Positions 1-8,756 are shown, numbered from the stretch's first letter. The stretch: 64,000 nt of DNA from Pseudanabaena sp. BC1403 (GCF_002914585.1 NZ_PDDM01000008.1:124001-188000); one strand, 5' to 3'. Notes: generated by a model not told the origin, from the sequence alone. Program-made: numbers and translations.

Positions 1-1
1 T

Positions 2-943
2 TGGACTTGGAGCGAGGATTTTGATCTACAGGAAGAGTTCCAAGACCTTGCTGAAGATTTAGCACCTTACGGCTTCAAGAACGTTGGAGAAGACTCTGAC
101 TTACTTCTAAGGTGTTGTGCTGCCATTCTTAAGGGAAACGCTTCACCAAATACAATTATCAGCCTTAACGGTGAAGAAGTACGGCAGCGTTTTCAAGAGA
201 TTCGCAAAGGCATTAATGGAGCCGTTGATTTTCTCCGAACTTCGTTAAAAGTATATTCTGCAAAAGTTCTACCTTTTCCAACACTCCTGATTCCTCTCTC
301 GGTGTTTTTTGCTACGTCTAATGATCAAGATACACACCCTACTCACGAACAACATGAGAAGCTAGTTCATTGGGCATGGAGAGTTTTTTTTACTCGGCGC
401 TACTCAAAACGATTGGAGCAGTTAAATGCAGATATTGTTCAGATAACGACGCTAAAGAATGGTTTGCAGTCTCATTTGGGCGAATTCAGTGTGGATATTA
501 GTCCAAATTTTTTCACTGAAAACATATTCAGCTTAAGTACTGTCAACACTAAAACGTTCATCTTGATGTTAGCTAATGAAGGTCCAATAAACTTTATATC
601 TGGAAGCCCAATTCAACTAGAATCCGTCCTCAGAGACTCAAACAAAAAGGAGTTTCACCATATCTATCCAAAGGCTTTTCTAAGTCAGCAAGGAATTCAT
701 AATACTAAAATTAACTCATTGGTAAATTTTACAATTTTATCGAGAGCTGACAACAATAAGCTGGGAGGAAGTTCTCCATCAGATTACAGAAGAAGAATTA
801 CGCAAAATGAAGAGGCTCTACGTATTATCATGAAAAGATCTTTGTGTCCTGAGAATATTTTTCATGATGACTTCAACCGCTTTGTAAAAGAGAGAACTGC
901 CATGCTGGTCGACCGTGCCAAGCGTTTGATGGGTGTACACTAG
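2..943 (+). CDS. DUF262/HNH family protein, C-terminal part (5' end outside window)
   Basis: The reading frame is open from the left edge with no start, so the N-terminus lies outside the window; the GTG at 302 is internal. The translated tail carries an HNH-type motif, EFHHIYPKAFL, followed by SLVNFTILSRADNNKLGG and DYRRRI. This is the usual C-terminal layout of DUF262 proteins (GmrSD-like and related defence nucleases), in which an N-terminal ParB-like DUF262 NTPase is followed by a His-Me/HNH nuclease domain. The DUF262 domain itself cannot be seen here. The gene is AT-rich and has no GCGATCGC site. It is followed by a second unusual gene at 1145, and the pair may form part of a defence locus; that is inference. 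Confidence 0.75.
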   Translation, partial: WTWSEDFDLQEEFQDLAEDLAPYGFKNVGEDSDLLLRCCAAILKGNASPNTIISLNGEEVRQRFQEIRKGINGAVDFLRTSLKVYSAKVLPFPTLLIPLSVFFATSNDQDTHPTHEQHEKLVHWAWRVFFTRRYSKRLEQLNADIVQITTLKNGLQSHLGEFSVDISPNFFTENIFSLSTVNTKTFILMLANEGPINFISGSPIQLESVLRDSNKKEFHHIYPKAFLSQQGIHNTKINSLVNFTILSRADNNKLGGSSPSDYRRRITQNEEALRIIMKRSLCPENIFHDDFNRFVKERTAMLVDRAKRLMGVH

Positions 944-1144
944 CAACTGATTACTTTTGGTGTTAAGTCATGGAAGCAGACGGGCAAGAGTGCGATCACC
1001 GATCTTGTAGGGTGTTAATGAATGTAACGCGCAATGTTTCTATTTTAACGAAAGCAATCTATTCAGAGCGTTTTCTGGTCAGCTATAATGCCAAATTAGG
1101 CACCCCTCTTGCAACCCTAAAGCTTGAAGAGTTGAAATGTTTAT

Positions 1145-2146
1145 ATGAACCCAGCTTTGCGATCGCCTAAAATTCCAGTTCTTGGTCCTTATGAAGCACA
1201 ATGCTTCTCAAAATATTTCAAAGGTATTGATTCGCTTATAGCAAAGAGATTTTTATTTGGATTTTTACCAAACGAAGAACATATCACTTCAATTTTATGT
1301 GAGTTGCTTGATGAACGTGGATCACAATTACATCCGTTGCCATACAGCTTGCTAGATCTAAATAACGATCTCAAGAAAAACGGTGGTCTTCTTCAAGCTG
1401 ATGTTTCCATATCAACAACTGATTATGACAAGTATCAAGAGCGCCATTTAACCCAATCAGATCTTGGAATTGTTATTGAATACCAAGATAATATAGAGCC
1501 TAATAATAGCTTCAGTAATGGTGTTCTACTTCAAGCTAAAAAGCTATTTCCAGTCAAACATACTAAATACGATTTAAATTCAGCTTATGAATCCTTTGAT
1601 GTAGAACAACATGAACGTCTTAAAAAATTGAATGAGTTATATGTAGAAAAAGAGTGTGGGAACGAGTGCATAAAGTATTTAATGTACAACCCTTCTTTGG
1701 AAGGTATTCCAAAGTATGAACAACAGAAAATATTGCATCAGCAAATGAAACTAGAGGCAAATTCAATATTTGATTTTACTGTTGGATTACAAAGATATAG
1801 AGAACTTCTTGAAGGAGAGCAATCTTCAATCTTGCAATTAGGATGTCTCTTTGCCTCAATCGAAACAATTCATGATTTAGCTACGAAGGCAGCAAGATCC
1901 AGTAGAACAAAGCAAACGTTATATCAGTTTACGTTAGGTTCGCTTGTCGAATCTATAAATGTGTACGAGAGTTCTTTGTCTTCATTTTTTGTTTTTGATC
2001 TCATGATGAAGGGAGTGGGTTGCTCATGCCAAGAGTTTATTGAGTTAGTTCGTTATGGCAAAAAAACAAATATGGCAAACGAGCTAAGAGTTTTGCCGCC
2101 AAAATATTCTATCAGACTAAGTATTACTGCTGGTACTGAGGGTTAA
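1145..2146 (+). CDS. Hypothetical protein, possible PD-(D/E)XK nuclease fold
   Basis: I do not recognise a named family. The 333-residue product has no signal peptide or membrane segment. Around residues 100-135 it has a hydrophobic strand with an acidic residue (SDLGIVIEYQD) followed by VLLQAKKL. That resembles the D...(E/Q)xK core of PD-(D/E)XK nucleases, but this is only suggestive. A Cys pair (ECGNECIKYL) lies near residue 175 and a CSCQEF motif near the C-terminus. The ATG at 1145 follows an AG-rich stretch about 10 bases upstream. The only HIP1 octamer is at its very start. It lies 200 bp behind the DUF262/HNH gene on the same strand, which suggests a shared defence context. Confidence 0.7.
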   Translation: MNPALRSPKIPVLGPYEAQCFSKYFKGIDSLIAKRFLFGFLPNEEHITSILCELLDERGSQLHPLPYSLLDLNNDLKKNGGLLQADVSISTTDYDKYQERHLTQSDLGIVIEYQDNIEPNNSFSNGVLLQAKKLFPVKHTKYDLNSAYESFDVEQHERLKKLNELYVEKECGNECIKYLMYNPSLEGIPKYEQQKILHQQMKLEANSIFDFTVGLQRYRELLEGEQSSILQLGCLFASIETIHDLATKAARSSRTKQTLYQFTLGSLVESINVYESSLSSFFVFDLMMKGVGCSCQEFIELVRYGKKTNMANELRVLPPKYSIRLSITAGTEG

Positions 2147-2309
2147 TAGTAGCTTTCAAGTATTACGCGGTCTAACACGTCACGGCAGCGGACGGTCGAA
2201 AGCCGCTGGTGCACACAACATTAGCGATCCCCTTGAGGAGATGGATTGTTGATGCGATCGCCTAAAAATCACGACTCACAGTAATAGCGATAAATGAATT
2301 TTATTCTTG

Positions 2310-3227
2310 CTAAAGCTGACTCGCCACTGTCTTGATCGTATTGCGTAACCATTGATGTTCCTCATCGCGATCGCTCAACACACTCCACAGCATCGAAACT
2401 GTCCAAGATGGCGTTTCGATTGGTAGTTCAAAAATCGTAAGATTACAGGACTTAGCCATATTCAGGGCAATGCGTTGAGGAACAGCCGCAACTAGATCGC
2501 TAGAAGCGATCGCAAAAGGCAGAACCAACATGTGCGGAGTGATTAAAGCAATTCGGCGTTGTAAATTTTGTGCTTGCAAGGCTCGATCGATTGCGCCAGT
2601 GCGATCACGCCTTACGGTCATCAGCCCATGAGATAGTTGAGAAAATGCTTCCAAACTCATAGTTCCATTTCTTAATGCAGGATGCCCCTGACGCACAATG
2701 CCCACAAATCGCTCTTGAAAAATTGGTTCCAATTGAGTTTGTCTCGGCGGATTTGGGAAAACTCCCAAGGCGATATCAATCATCCCATGTTCTAACAAAT
2801 CACCCACACTATCTTTCTCAAACCCAATTGTATTGAAGTTAATGAACGGCGCATTTTGCTGACAATATTGTAACAGTGGTGGCATGAGTACAAAGCTGCT
2901 GTAGTCAGCACTGCCGACATTAAAAGTGCGATCGCTATTAGTCGCATTAAAGGATTGACTAGAGGTAATCGTCTGGCGAATCTGCTGTAAAGCAGCCAAA
3001 ATACTGGGTGCGATCGCTTGAGCTTTCACGGTTGGGTGCATTTGTCTCCCCAATCGCACAAATAAATCATCATCAAATAACCCGCGCAACCGATTGAGAG
3101 ATGCACTCATCGCTGGTTGTCCAATTTGGAGTTTTTCGGCGGCTTTCGTGACGCTGCGTTGCTCGATCAATGCCTCAAAAGCAACCAATAAGTTGAGATC
3201 GATCGCCGCCAGATTTATCGATTTCAT
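2310..3227 (-). CDS. LysR-family transcriptional regulator
   Basis: Residues 8-66 form the LysR winged helix-turn-helix (LLVAFEALIEQRSVTKAAEKL then GQPAMSASLNRLR). The remainder is a periplasmic-binding-like effector domain; total length of 305 residues is normal for the family. It resembles NodD/LinR-type regulators, which have FDDDLFVRLGR after the helix-turn-helix. It is divergent from the SDR gene at 3315, with 87 bp between the two starts. By the usual LysR arrangement it probably controls that operon and itself from the shared intergenic region. The effector cannot be inferred from sequence. Confidence 0.92.
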   Translation of the reverse strand: MKSINLAAIDLNLLVAFEALIEQRSVTKAAEKLQIGQPAMSASLNRLRGLFDDDLFVRLGRQMHPTVKAQAIAPSILAALQQIRQTITSSQSFNATNSDRTFNVGSADYSSFVLMPPLLQYCQQNAPFINFNTIGFEKDSVGDLLEHGMIDIALGVFPNPPRQTQLEPIFQERFVGIVRQGHPALRNGTMSLEAFSQLSHGLMTVRRDRTGAIDRALQAQNLQRRIALITPHMLVLPFAIASSDLVAAVPQRIALNMAKSCNLTIFELPIETPSWTVSMLWSVLSDRDEEHQWLRNTIKTVASQL

Positions 3228-3314
3228 TAATAGTATCTATCTAAAATATTGTCTTGTTTAATAGTTTAGAGGTTGCTACGGTAATTTCATAGCAGATTTA
3301 ACTAGAGGATTTCG

Positions 3315-4064
3315 ATGGCTATGACTAAGAAAGTTGCTGTAATTACTGGAAGTCACAAGGGATTGGGCTATGCGATCGCCCGTCAGTTAGCCCAGAAAGA
3401 AGATATTCAGGTGGTAATCACCAGTCGCAATCCTCAAGACAGTATTGCCGCCCAAAAGCGCCTTTCTGATGAAGGGCATCAAGTAGATGCACATCCTCTT
3501 GATGTAACTAGCGATGATAGCGTTAAGGAGTTTGCAACTTGGTTGCAGCAAACCTATGGCAGAGTCGATATTCTCGTTAATAATGCAGGTGTAAATCCCA
3601 CGATGCAGCAGGATGAAGCAAGTCTGCTCACTGTAGATATAGAAACGATGCTGACGACTTTCAACACTAATGTATTGGCAGTAGTAAGAATTACCAAAGC
3701 ATTGATTCCATTGATGAGAGCCAATAATTATGGGCGGATCGTGAATGTATCTACAGAAATGGCTTCTCTCAATTCGATGAGCAGCGACTATTATCCCTTG
3801 GCTCCTTCCTATCGTTTATCCAAGGTTGGCTTAAATGGATTGACTGCCATCTTTGCCAAGGAACTACAGGGCAGTAATATTTTGATCAATGCCTATTCTC
3901 CTGGTTGGATGAAAACGGATATGGGCGGCTCTGATGCGCCATTTACCGCCGATGAAGGTGCGGAAACTGCGGCGTATTTGGCTACCTTGCCAGAGGGTGG
4001 CGCTCAAGGTGGTTTCTTTGCGGAAATGCGGAAGTTTGGCGGTGCGATCGCTTTACCTTGGTAG
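3315..4064 (+). CDS. Short-chain dehydrogenase/reductase
   Basis: A 249-residue classical SDR, predicted to be a cytosolic NAD(P)H-dependent oxidoreductase. It shows the cofactor glycine motif TGSHKGLG near residue 12, NNAG near 90, the catalytic Ser region VNVSTEMASL, and YRLSK as the YxxxK catalytic pair near residue 173. The sequence resembles carbonyl-reductase-like SDRs (PGWMKTDMGG after the active site). AGAGGA lies just before the ATG at 3315. It is the first gene of a same-strand series (SDR, VOC, SMP-30, monooxygenase) facing a LysR gene, so substrate and regulation are probably shared across the operon. The substrate is unknown. Confidence 0.93.
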   Translation: MAMTKKVAVITGSHKGLGYAIARQLAQKEDIQVVITSRNPQDSIAAQKRLSDEGHQVDAHPLDVTSDDSVKEFATWLQQTYGRVDILVNNAGVNPTMQQDEASLLTVDIETMLTTFNTNVLAVVRITKALIPLMRANNYGRIVNVSTEMASLNSMSSDYYPLAPSYRLSKVGLNGLTAIFAKELQGSNILINAYSPGWMKTDMGGSDAPFTADEGAETAAYLATLPEGGAQGGFFAEMRKFGGAIALPW

Positions 4065-4181
4065 GAAATCTCCCGATCTTTTGTCTCAATTGCTACGGCT
4101 CGCAAACCCGAACAGTTACCAGATTTAGTCAGCCGCTATACTGACTTTGAAACTAGTTAGCCTATAAAATAGGACAGACAA

Positions 4182-4571
4182 ATGAAATTTGGATACACAA
4201 TCATTTATGTTTCAGATGTGGCTAAATCGATCGCCTTTTTTGAAACTGCCTTTGGATTTAGCAAAAAGTTTGTAGATGATTCTGGAACATACGGCGAACT
4301 CGATACTGGCGAAACAACTTTATCTTTTGCCGCCCATTCCTTGGGAGAATCTAATCTTCCTCATGGTTACGTTGCCGCAGATTCCTCAGACAAACCTTTG
4401 GGCATGGAAATCGCATTTGTAACCGATGAAATCGAATCCGCTCATCAAAAAGCGATCGCCGCAGGTGCGATCGAAATAGCAGCACCCAAAACCAAGCCTT
4501 GGGGACAGATTGTTTCCTATGTAAGATGTCCCGATGGAACGCTTGTCGAGCTATGTACTCCTATTTCTTAA
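4182..4571 (+). CDS. VOC-family (glyoxalase/bleomycin-resistance fold) protein
   Basis: A 129-residue single VOC-domain protein with two beta-alpha-beta-beta-beta modules. It begins MKFGYTIIYVSDVAKSIAFF and ends with CPDGTLVEL, the typical last strand carrying the metal-binding Glu. VOC proteins act as metal-dependent lyases, isomerases, dioxygenases or drug-binding proteins, so the fold does not fix the reaction. It lies 117 bp after the SDR and 13 bp before the SMP-30 gene, consistent with one transcript. It contains two HIP1 octamers. Confidence 0.88.
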   Translation: MKFGYTIIYVSDVAKSIAFFETAFGFSKKFVDDSGTYGELDTGETTLSFAAHSLGESNLPHGYVAADSSDKPLGMEIAFVTDEIESAHQKAIAAGAIEIAAPKTKPWGQIVSYVRCPDGTLVELCTPIS

Positions 4572-4584
4572 AAGGTGAAAAATC

Positions 4585-5472
4585 ATGATAGAAACATTAA
4601 TTGACCTAGTTCCCGCCCATGCGATCGCAGAATTTCCTGTCAATACATTTCTAGAAAGCATTGTTGTCGAAGCGGATAATACTTTGTTTATCACCAGTCA
4701 TTACGAAGGCAAGGTCTTTCGTATCGGTGCTGATGGAGTTGTCGCAACCCATGCAGCGATCGCAGGTAAAGCAACTGGCTTAGCATTGACACCAAATGGA
4801 GAACTGCTGCTGTCAGGTTGGGATGAAAAGGACACTTCTGTAGTATGGAGTATTGCTAGCGATGGAACGGTCGAACTTGTGACGGAATTGCCAGAAGCAA
4901 TATTTTTGAATGGATTGACTCGATTAGATAGCGATAATTACTTAATTGCTGATTCCTATCGTGGTGCAATCTGGGAATTGAATGCGCCAACAAAAACCGT
5001 TAGCATTTGGCTAGAACATGCCGATCTTGCGCGTACTTCTCCCGAAGAAGGCACTCCTGCGGTCAATGGTTTAAAAATTTACGACAATTTTCTCTATGCT
5101 TCCAATACTCAAAAGCAGCAGATTGTGAAGATTCCCATTCTCGCTGATGGTTTGGCAGGAGAAACAGAGATCTTTCTCACTGGAGTTAATATCGACGACT
5201 TTGCCTTTGACATCGAAGGAAATCTCTACGGTACGACTCACGTTTTTAATAGTGTGGTGAAGATCGCTCAAGATGGCACTGTCACGACTATCGCCCAACT
5301 AGAGCAGGGCATGGCAGGTAGCACGGCTCTAGCTTTCGGTAAATCTGAAGGCGATCGCACTAGCGTCTATGTCACAACCAACGGCGGCATGTCTTTCCCT
5401 CCTGCTACAGGGATTGAATCGGGAAAGGTGGTAAGACTTGAGGTTGGCGTTGCTGGACTGCCATTGGTTTAA
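4585..5472 (+). CDS. SMP-30/gluconolactonase-like beta-propeller protein
   Basis: A 295-residue protein built from propeller blades with recurring motifs such as EADNTLFITSHYEGKVFRI, LLLSGWDEKDTSVVWSI, YLIADSYRGAIWEL and GNLYGTTHVFNSVVKI. These match the SMP-30/gluconolactonase/LRE-like superfamily of Ca-dependent lactonases and related binding proteins. No signal peptide is evident. It starts 13 bp after the VOC gene, with AAAGGTG upstream of the ATG, and is followed by the monooxygenase-like gene. A lactonase step after an SDR oxidation would be logical but is inference. Confidence 0.85.
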   Translation: MIETLIDLVPAHAIAEFPVNTFLESIVVEADNTLFITSHYEGKVFRIGADGVVATHAAIAGKATGLALTPNGELLLSGWDEKDTSVVWSIASDGTVELVTELPEAIFLNGLTRLDSDNYLIADSYRGAIWELNAPTKTVSIWLEHADLARTSPEEGTPAVNGLKIYDNFLYASNTQKQQIVKIPILADGLAGETEIFLTGVNIDDFAFDIEGNLYGTTHVFNSVVKIAQDGTVTTIAQLEQGMAGSTALAFGKSEGDRTSVYVTTNGGMSFPPATGIESGKVVRLEVGVAGLPLV

Positions 5473-5488
5473 ATCTTGCTAATCACTA

Positions 5489-6076
5489 ATGATGAAACAA
5501 ATGAATCAGAGCGATCGCATGGAATCAGATGATACTCCCGTAACTGTTGATGTTGCTCTCAATGTTAAGCCTTCTTGTGAGCAGGAATTTGAGGGAATCT
5601 TAACAGAAATGATTTCTGCCGCCGAAATGTTTGATGGTCATCTGGGAGTGAATGTCTTTCGCCCAGATGACACATCGAATCTTCAGTATCGGATTGTATT
5701 CAAATTCGATCACCTTAGTAATTATCGGCTTTGGGAAAGTTCAGAAATTCGCAAAGGTTATCTCGCCAAGCTCAATCGATTGCTCGTAGATGAAAGCAAA
5801 CTTCAGGTTCTCACTGGTTTGGAAACTTGGTTTACTCTATCCACGAATAAAGCGATTTTACCGCCGCCGCGCTATAAGATGTTCCTTCTCACTTGGGGAA
5901 TTATCTTTATCTTAATTAATTTCATGAATAGATTGGTAATCCCAAACCTTTCTTTTTTGCCACCACCTCTAGCGACTTTGCTGGTTTCAGGGCTGATGGT
6001 GTTTGCGATGACTTATATCATCATGCCACGAATTACTAAGATCTTCGCTAAGTGGCTCTATCCAAAAGCTTCTTAA
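5489..6076 (+). CDS. Antibiotic-biosynthesis-monooxygenase (ABM) domain protein with membrane tail
   Basis: Residues 16-115 form an ABM-type ferredoxin-like dimeric alpha-beta barrel (VDVALNVKPSCEQEFEGIL and YRIVFKFDHLSNYRLWE). Two hydrophobic helices follow at roughly residues 130-185, ending in a positively charged tail. This ABM-plus-two-helix layout is known as a conserved type of uncharacterised protein. It is the last gene of the LysR-associated operon, 16 bp after the SMP-30 stop. A role in quinone or reactive small-molecule turnover is possible but cannot be read from the sequence. The start may be the ATG at 5489 or the next codon. Confidence 0.8.
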   Translation: MMKQMNQSDRMESDDTPVTVDVALNVKPSCEQEFEGILTEMISAAEMFDGHLGVNVFRPDDTSNLQYRIVFKFDHLSNYRLWESSEIRKGYLAKLNRLLVDESKLQVLTGLETWFTLSTNKAILPPPRYKMFLLTWGIIFILINFMNRLVIPNLSFLPPPLATLLVSGLMVFAMTYIIMPRITKIFAKWLYPKAS

Positions 6077-6307
6077 CAAACTCAATCTTTAATATGGGGT
6101 TAAGATCTGCTAAAAGCACTCTACGAGGTTGAATTTTGCTAGATAAAACTCCATTAGGGTATGTTATCCTACAAAAATCTTGTTATTACACTCATTGATT
6201 GTTTTATCTGACAAGTTGTGTGATATTAGCCTTGCAAAGGTATTTATCCTAATAATCTGCAAGATAATATATAGTTAGGTTCCTTGATTTATTTGTTGGG
6301 ATAGTGC

Positions 6308-6336
6308 TTGACACTTATTTTTTACAGACGTAATTT
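6308..6336 (+). promoter_or_regulatory. Putative sigma-70 type promoter in the 6077-6377 gap
   Basis: TTGACA at 6308-6313 and TAATTT at 6331-6336 are separated by 17 bp and lie about 40 bp upstream of the HEPN gene start. The rest of the 300-bp gap is AT-rich and shows no gene or repeat that I can recognise. Confidence 0.45.
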
Positions 6337-6377
6337 CAAAATAGCCAGAGTCGTTTACCCGAAATAGAGTTAAATTT

Positions 6378-6833
6378 GTGTTTTTAGTTCAAGATTCCAG
6401 TGAATCTCGTGAGGATCGCATTCGGCAGTTTCTAGATGAAGATCCAGCTTTGTCGGCTTTACTTTCAGTAATTCATTTTGAGTGGACACTTAGGCGGGCA
6501 ATTATTGCTCTTGGACATTCACCTAATGTGGTAGTGCGATCAAAGTTAAAAGATTGTCATGGTTTGAAAAAATATAAAGAGGTTTGGAAAGATGAAGTTA
6601 CTCCCAAGGTTGAACAGCGTCTTCCTGAAGTAGTCAGAAACTGGCAAGGGCTTGATAGAGCATTTAGTTTACGTCACAAGTTGGTTCACGGCGTGGGTTC
6701 TTGTGGGAGAGACCATGCAACGGAGCGAGTTCACTGGGCAATTGATGCAGCTAAGGATATAAGGTTGGCTTGTAGCAGGTATGATGTGAATTTGGATGTA
6801 CGGTTGCCTGTTCGTAGAAATACCAGTCCTTAA
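6378..6833 (+). CDS. HEPN-like domain protein
   Basis: A 151-residue all-alpha protein with the motif RHKLVH near residue 102, which fits the R-X4-H signature of HEPN domains. An upstream helix, FEWTLRRAIIALG, also resembles HEPN/RiboL-PSP proteins. HEPN proteins are often RNases in toxin-antitoxin or abortive-infection systems, though many are only structural. No minimal-nucleotidyltransferase partner is adjacent. The start is GTG at 6378, a few bases after a promoter-like sequence; a later start cannot be excluded. There is no HIP1 site in the gene, unlike its core neighbours, so recent acquisition is possible. Confidence 0.65.
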   Translation: MFLVQDSSESREDRIRQFLDEDPALSALLSVIHFEWTLRRAIIALGHSPNVVVRSKLKDCHGLKKYKEVWKDEVTPKVEQRLPEVVRNWQGLDRAFSLRHKLVHGVGSCGRDHATERVHWAIDAAKDIRLACSRYDVNLDVRLPVRRNTSP

Positions 6834-7034
6834 GAATTCTCTCACGTAGTTAACATCAATTCATTGTTACTTATCAGAACCTAACAATTCCTCTACTGCG
6901 GGCTGGCGAAGATTGATCTATAACATGCATAGCATGGCTCGCAGCCGCAGAGCGGAAACGTTATACCAAACCGATAAGCCCGTTAAAATTATCTGTTTCG
7001 AGCCAAGATTAAGCACTCAAAAATGATTTGCTTC

Positions 7035-7166
7035 GTTGATGAGTTTCGAGAAGTTATTGGCGATCGCGAAATTAAGAAATTGATAGGCGATCGGGACATA
7101 AAAAATCTACTTGGTTGTTGAGTTTCGAGAGGTTATTCGCGATCGCAAAGTTAGGGAATTGATCGA
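7035..7166 (+). repeat. Pair of 53-bp direct repeats in a decayed coding region
   Basis: The segments 7035-7087 and 7114-7166 are about 80% identical. Both translate to similar peptides (DEFREVIGDREIKKLIGD and VEFREVIRDRKVRELIDG) but in different frames, and the second frame stays open to a TAG near 7280. This looks like the remains of a repeat-containing small gene. The rest of the 6834-7412 gap is unassigned apart from a TATAAT at 7382-7387, about 25 bp before the YitT gene and probably its -10 box. Confidence 0.5.
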
Positions 7167-7412
7167 CGGACTCGTAGTGGATAGACACGCCTCAAATAGT
7201 GCATTAGAGATTCATTTAAAACAGGCTAAACATAGTTTTCAGAAATCTAATAGCATCACTTTAGCTGTGCCTCTTCAGTAGGATGCACTAATAAAATCTA
7301 GTTCATCTTATTTTGGATTGATGTAATTATGTTATGCGGAAACTCCACATCGGTATGATTTTAGAGTAAGTGTGAGTTTGGTATAATGGCGTGGCTGTAG
7401 CGATATAATCAC

Positions 7413-8315
7413 ATGCCAAAAGTTCAAACATCTGTGTTCCAGAGATTGATTGATTATGCATTAATTGTAAGTGCAGGTTTGCTGTACGCTACCGCATTAA
7501 AGTACTTTGTCTTACCGTCAGAGGTTATCCTCACAGGAACAGAAGGTATTGCCGCAGCATTGTCATACTACTTTGAGAATTATGCTTTGTTTATCATTCT
7601 ATATTTAGTATTTCAGTCGGCACTGCTATTTTTTGCCTTTAAACGAGTCAGTAGAACATTTGCTTTGCGATCGCTGATTGTCGTTGTCACAGTCACTATA
7701 TGGTTAACGCTTCTGCCAGAATTGCGCTTTGCTCAACCAGAACCGCAGAACGAGCGCATAATTTTAGTCATTTTTGGTGGACTTTTGACTGGCGTTGCCA
7801 AAGCAATAGCATTCCAGAACCGTGGCTCAACAGGTGATGAAGATATTCTTGGAGCTTATTTTGCGATGAAATATCTCAAGCCTGTCGGTTCAATCTCTAT
7901 ATTTGCTGCTGTGATATCTACAGTATTTGGTCTTGCCATGAGCATTCTCAAGAATGGCAAATTTGAGCCAGTAGTTAACACACTTATGTATACCTGCGTT
8001 TATATTTTTGCTTCTACTGAAACTCTTAATAATTTTTATCACAAATTCAAGATCACGATGTTGGCAATCATAACCCGTCTGCCTCAATCTGTTGGAGATT
8101 GCATCAAAATGACATCACCTCATCGCACCTACATCGTGCAGAATGGTATCGGTGGACATAGTGGTGATACCTTCTCCATGGTCAAAACAATTATCACCCA
8201 CGAAGAACTTCCCGAATTGATTAAAGCTATTGAAAATGCCGATCCAGATAACTTCCACTACTATCACGAAATTGATGGTATTTCTCGTCATTATTATATT
8301 CCACCTATTGCTTAG
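7413..8315 (+). CDS. YitT-family membrane protein (DUF2179 at C-terminus)
   Basis: A 300-residue protein with five or six hydrophobic segments over residues 12-215. A soluble C-terminal domain (residues 220-295) contains KITMLAIITRLPQSVGDCI and HDFSMVKTIIT-like strands typical of DUF2179. Conserved YitT loops such as LTGTEGIAAALSYYF and RGSTGDEDILGAYF are visible. YitT proteins are inner-membrane proteins of unknown transport function. The ATG at 7413 follows a TATAAT box at 7382. It appears to be monocistronic. Confidence 0.88.
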   Translation: MPKVQTSVFQRLIDYALIVSAGLLYATALKYFVLPSEVILTGTEGIAAALSYYFENYALFIILYLVFQSALLFFAFKRVSRTFALRSLIVVVTVTIWLTLLPELRFAQPEPQNERIILVIFGGLLTGVAKAIAFQNRGSTGDEDILGAYFAMKYLKPVGSISIFAAVISTVFGLAMSILKNGKFEPVVNTLMYTCVYIFASTETLNNFYHKFKITMLAIITRLPQSVGDCIKMTSPHRTYIVQNGIGGHSGDTFSMVKTIITHEELPELIKAIENADPDNFHYYHEIDGISRHYYIPPIA

Positions 8316-8429
8316 CAATAGTAAGTACTATCATCAAGATAGATAATTATTTAGCGATCGCTATTTGGGAGTTCAGTCTGGGCTGGTGATCAGTCATAGT
8401 TCCTTCTTCGTCAAATCCACAGAGGTTAT

Positions 8430-8530
8430 ACCAATTCACAAAATTGTGACAACACTTTTGTGAATTAAAAACCAAACCCTGTAAGGGTATTAAAAACACT
8501 AAATAGCTGCGCTATTTAGTGTTTTGGTAT
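8430..8530. repeat. 101-bp palindromic element, copy 1
   Basis: It begins TACCAATTCAC and ends TTTTGGTA (6-bp inverted ends TACCAA/TTGGTA). The left half contains a small imperfect palindrome (ATTGTG...CTTTTGTGAAT) and the right half a perfect 14-bp-arm hairpin (8494-8507 / 8513-8526) with loop CTGCG. A second copy of identical length lies at 15121-15221 with the same left half but different hairpin arms. The remainder of the 8316-8756 gap contains an ABC gene remnant. Confidence 0.75.
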
Positions 8531-8620
8531 TATTGGCGATCGCAAAGACAAATAATTGATAAGCTATCTTTAACTAACAGTATTATTCATCGCCTAAATT
8601 AAAATCATTAGCTAAAATCA

Positions 8621-8737
8621 TTAGCCAACTATTAGCTCATCTTGTACAAAAATCTTGCACTTGATTTGGGCGGCGATATCTGGCTCGTGGGTGACGATGG
8701 CAATTGTGATTTCTTGAATACTTAATAATTGCTCAAA
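8621..8737 (-). pseudogene. C-terminal remnant of a MacB-type ABC ATPase
   Basis: Read on the minus strand, this segment encodes about 38 residues ending in a stop at 8621-8623. They include ITIAIVTHEPDIAAQ and KIFVQDELIVG, nearly the same as the end of the intact ATPase at 11593 (ITIVIVTHEPDIAAQ, KIFVQDGLIVG). A TAG interrupts the frame just upstream, and nothing of the Walker motifs remains. It therefore appears to be the 3' end of a second, otherwise deleted, efflux ATPase gene directly upstream of the phytochrome gene. Confidence 0.85.
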
Positions 8738-8756
8738 CTACAACAGGGAAATTAAA

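Noticed and set aside
970-1170. 66-codon ORF on the plus strand
   Set aside because: No ribosome-binding site, no recognisable pattern, and it overlaps the start of the 1145 gene.
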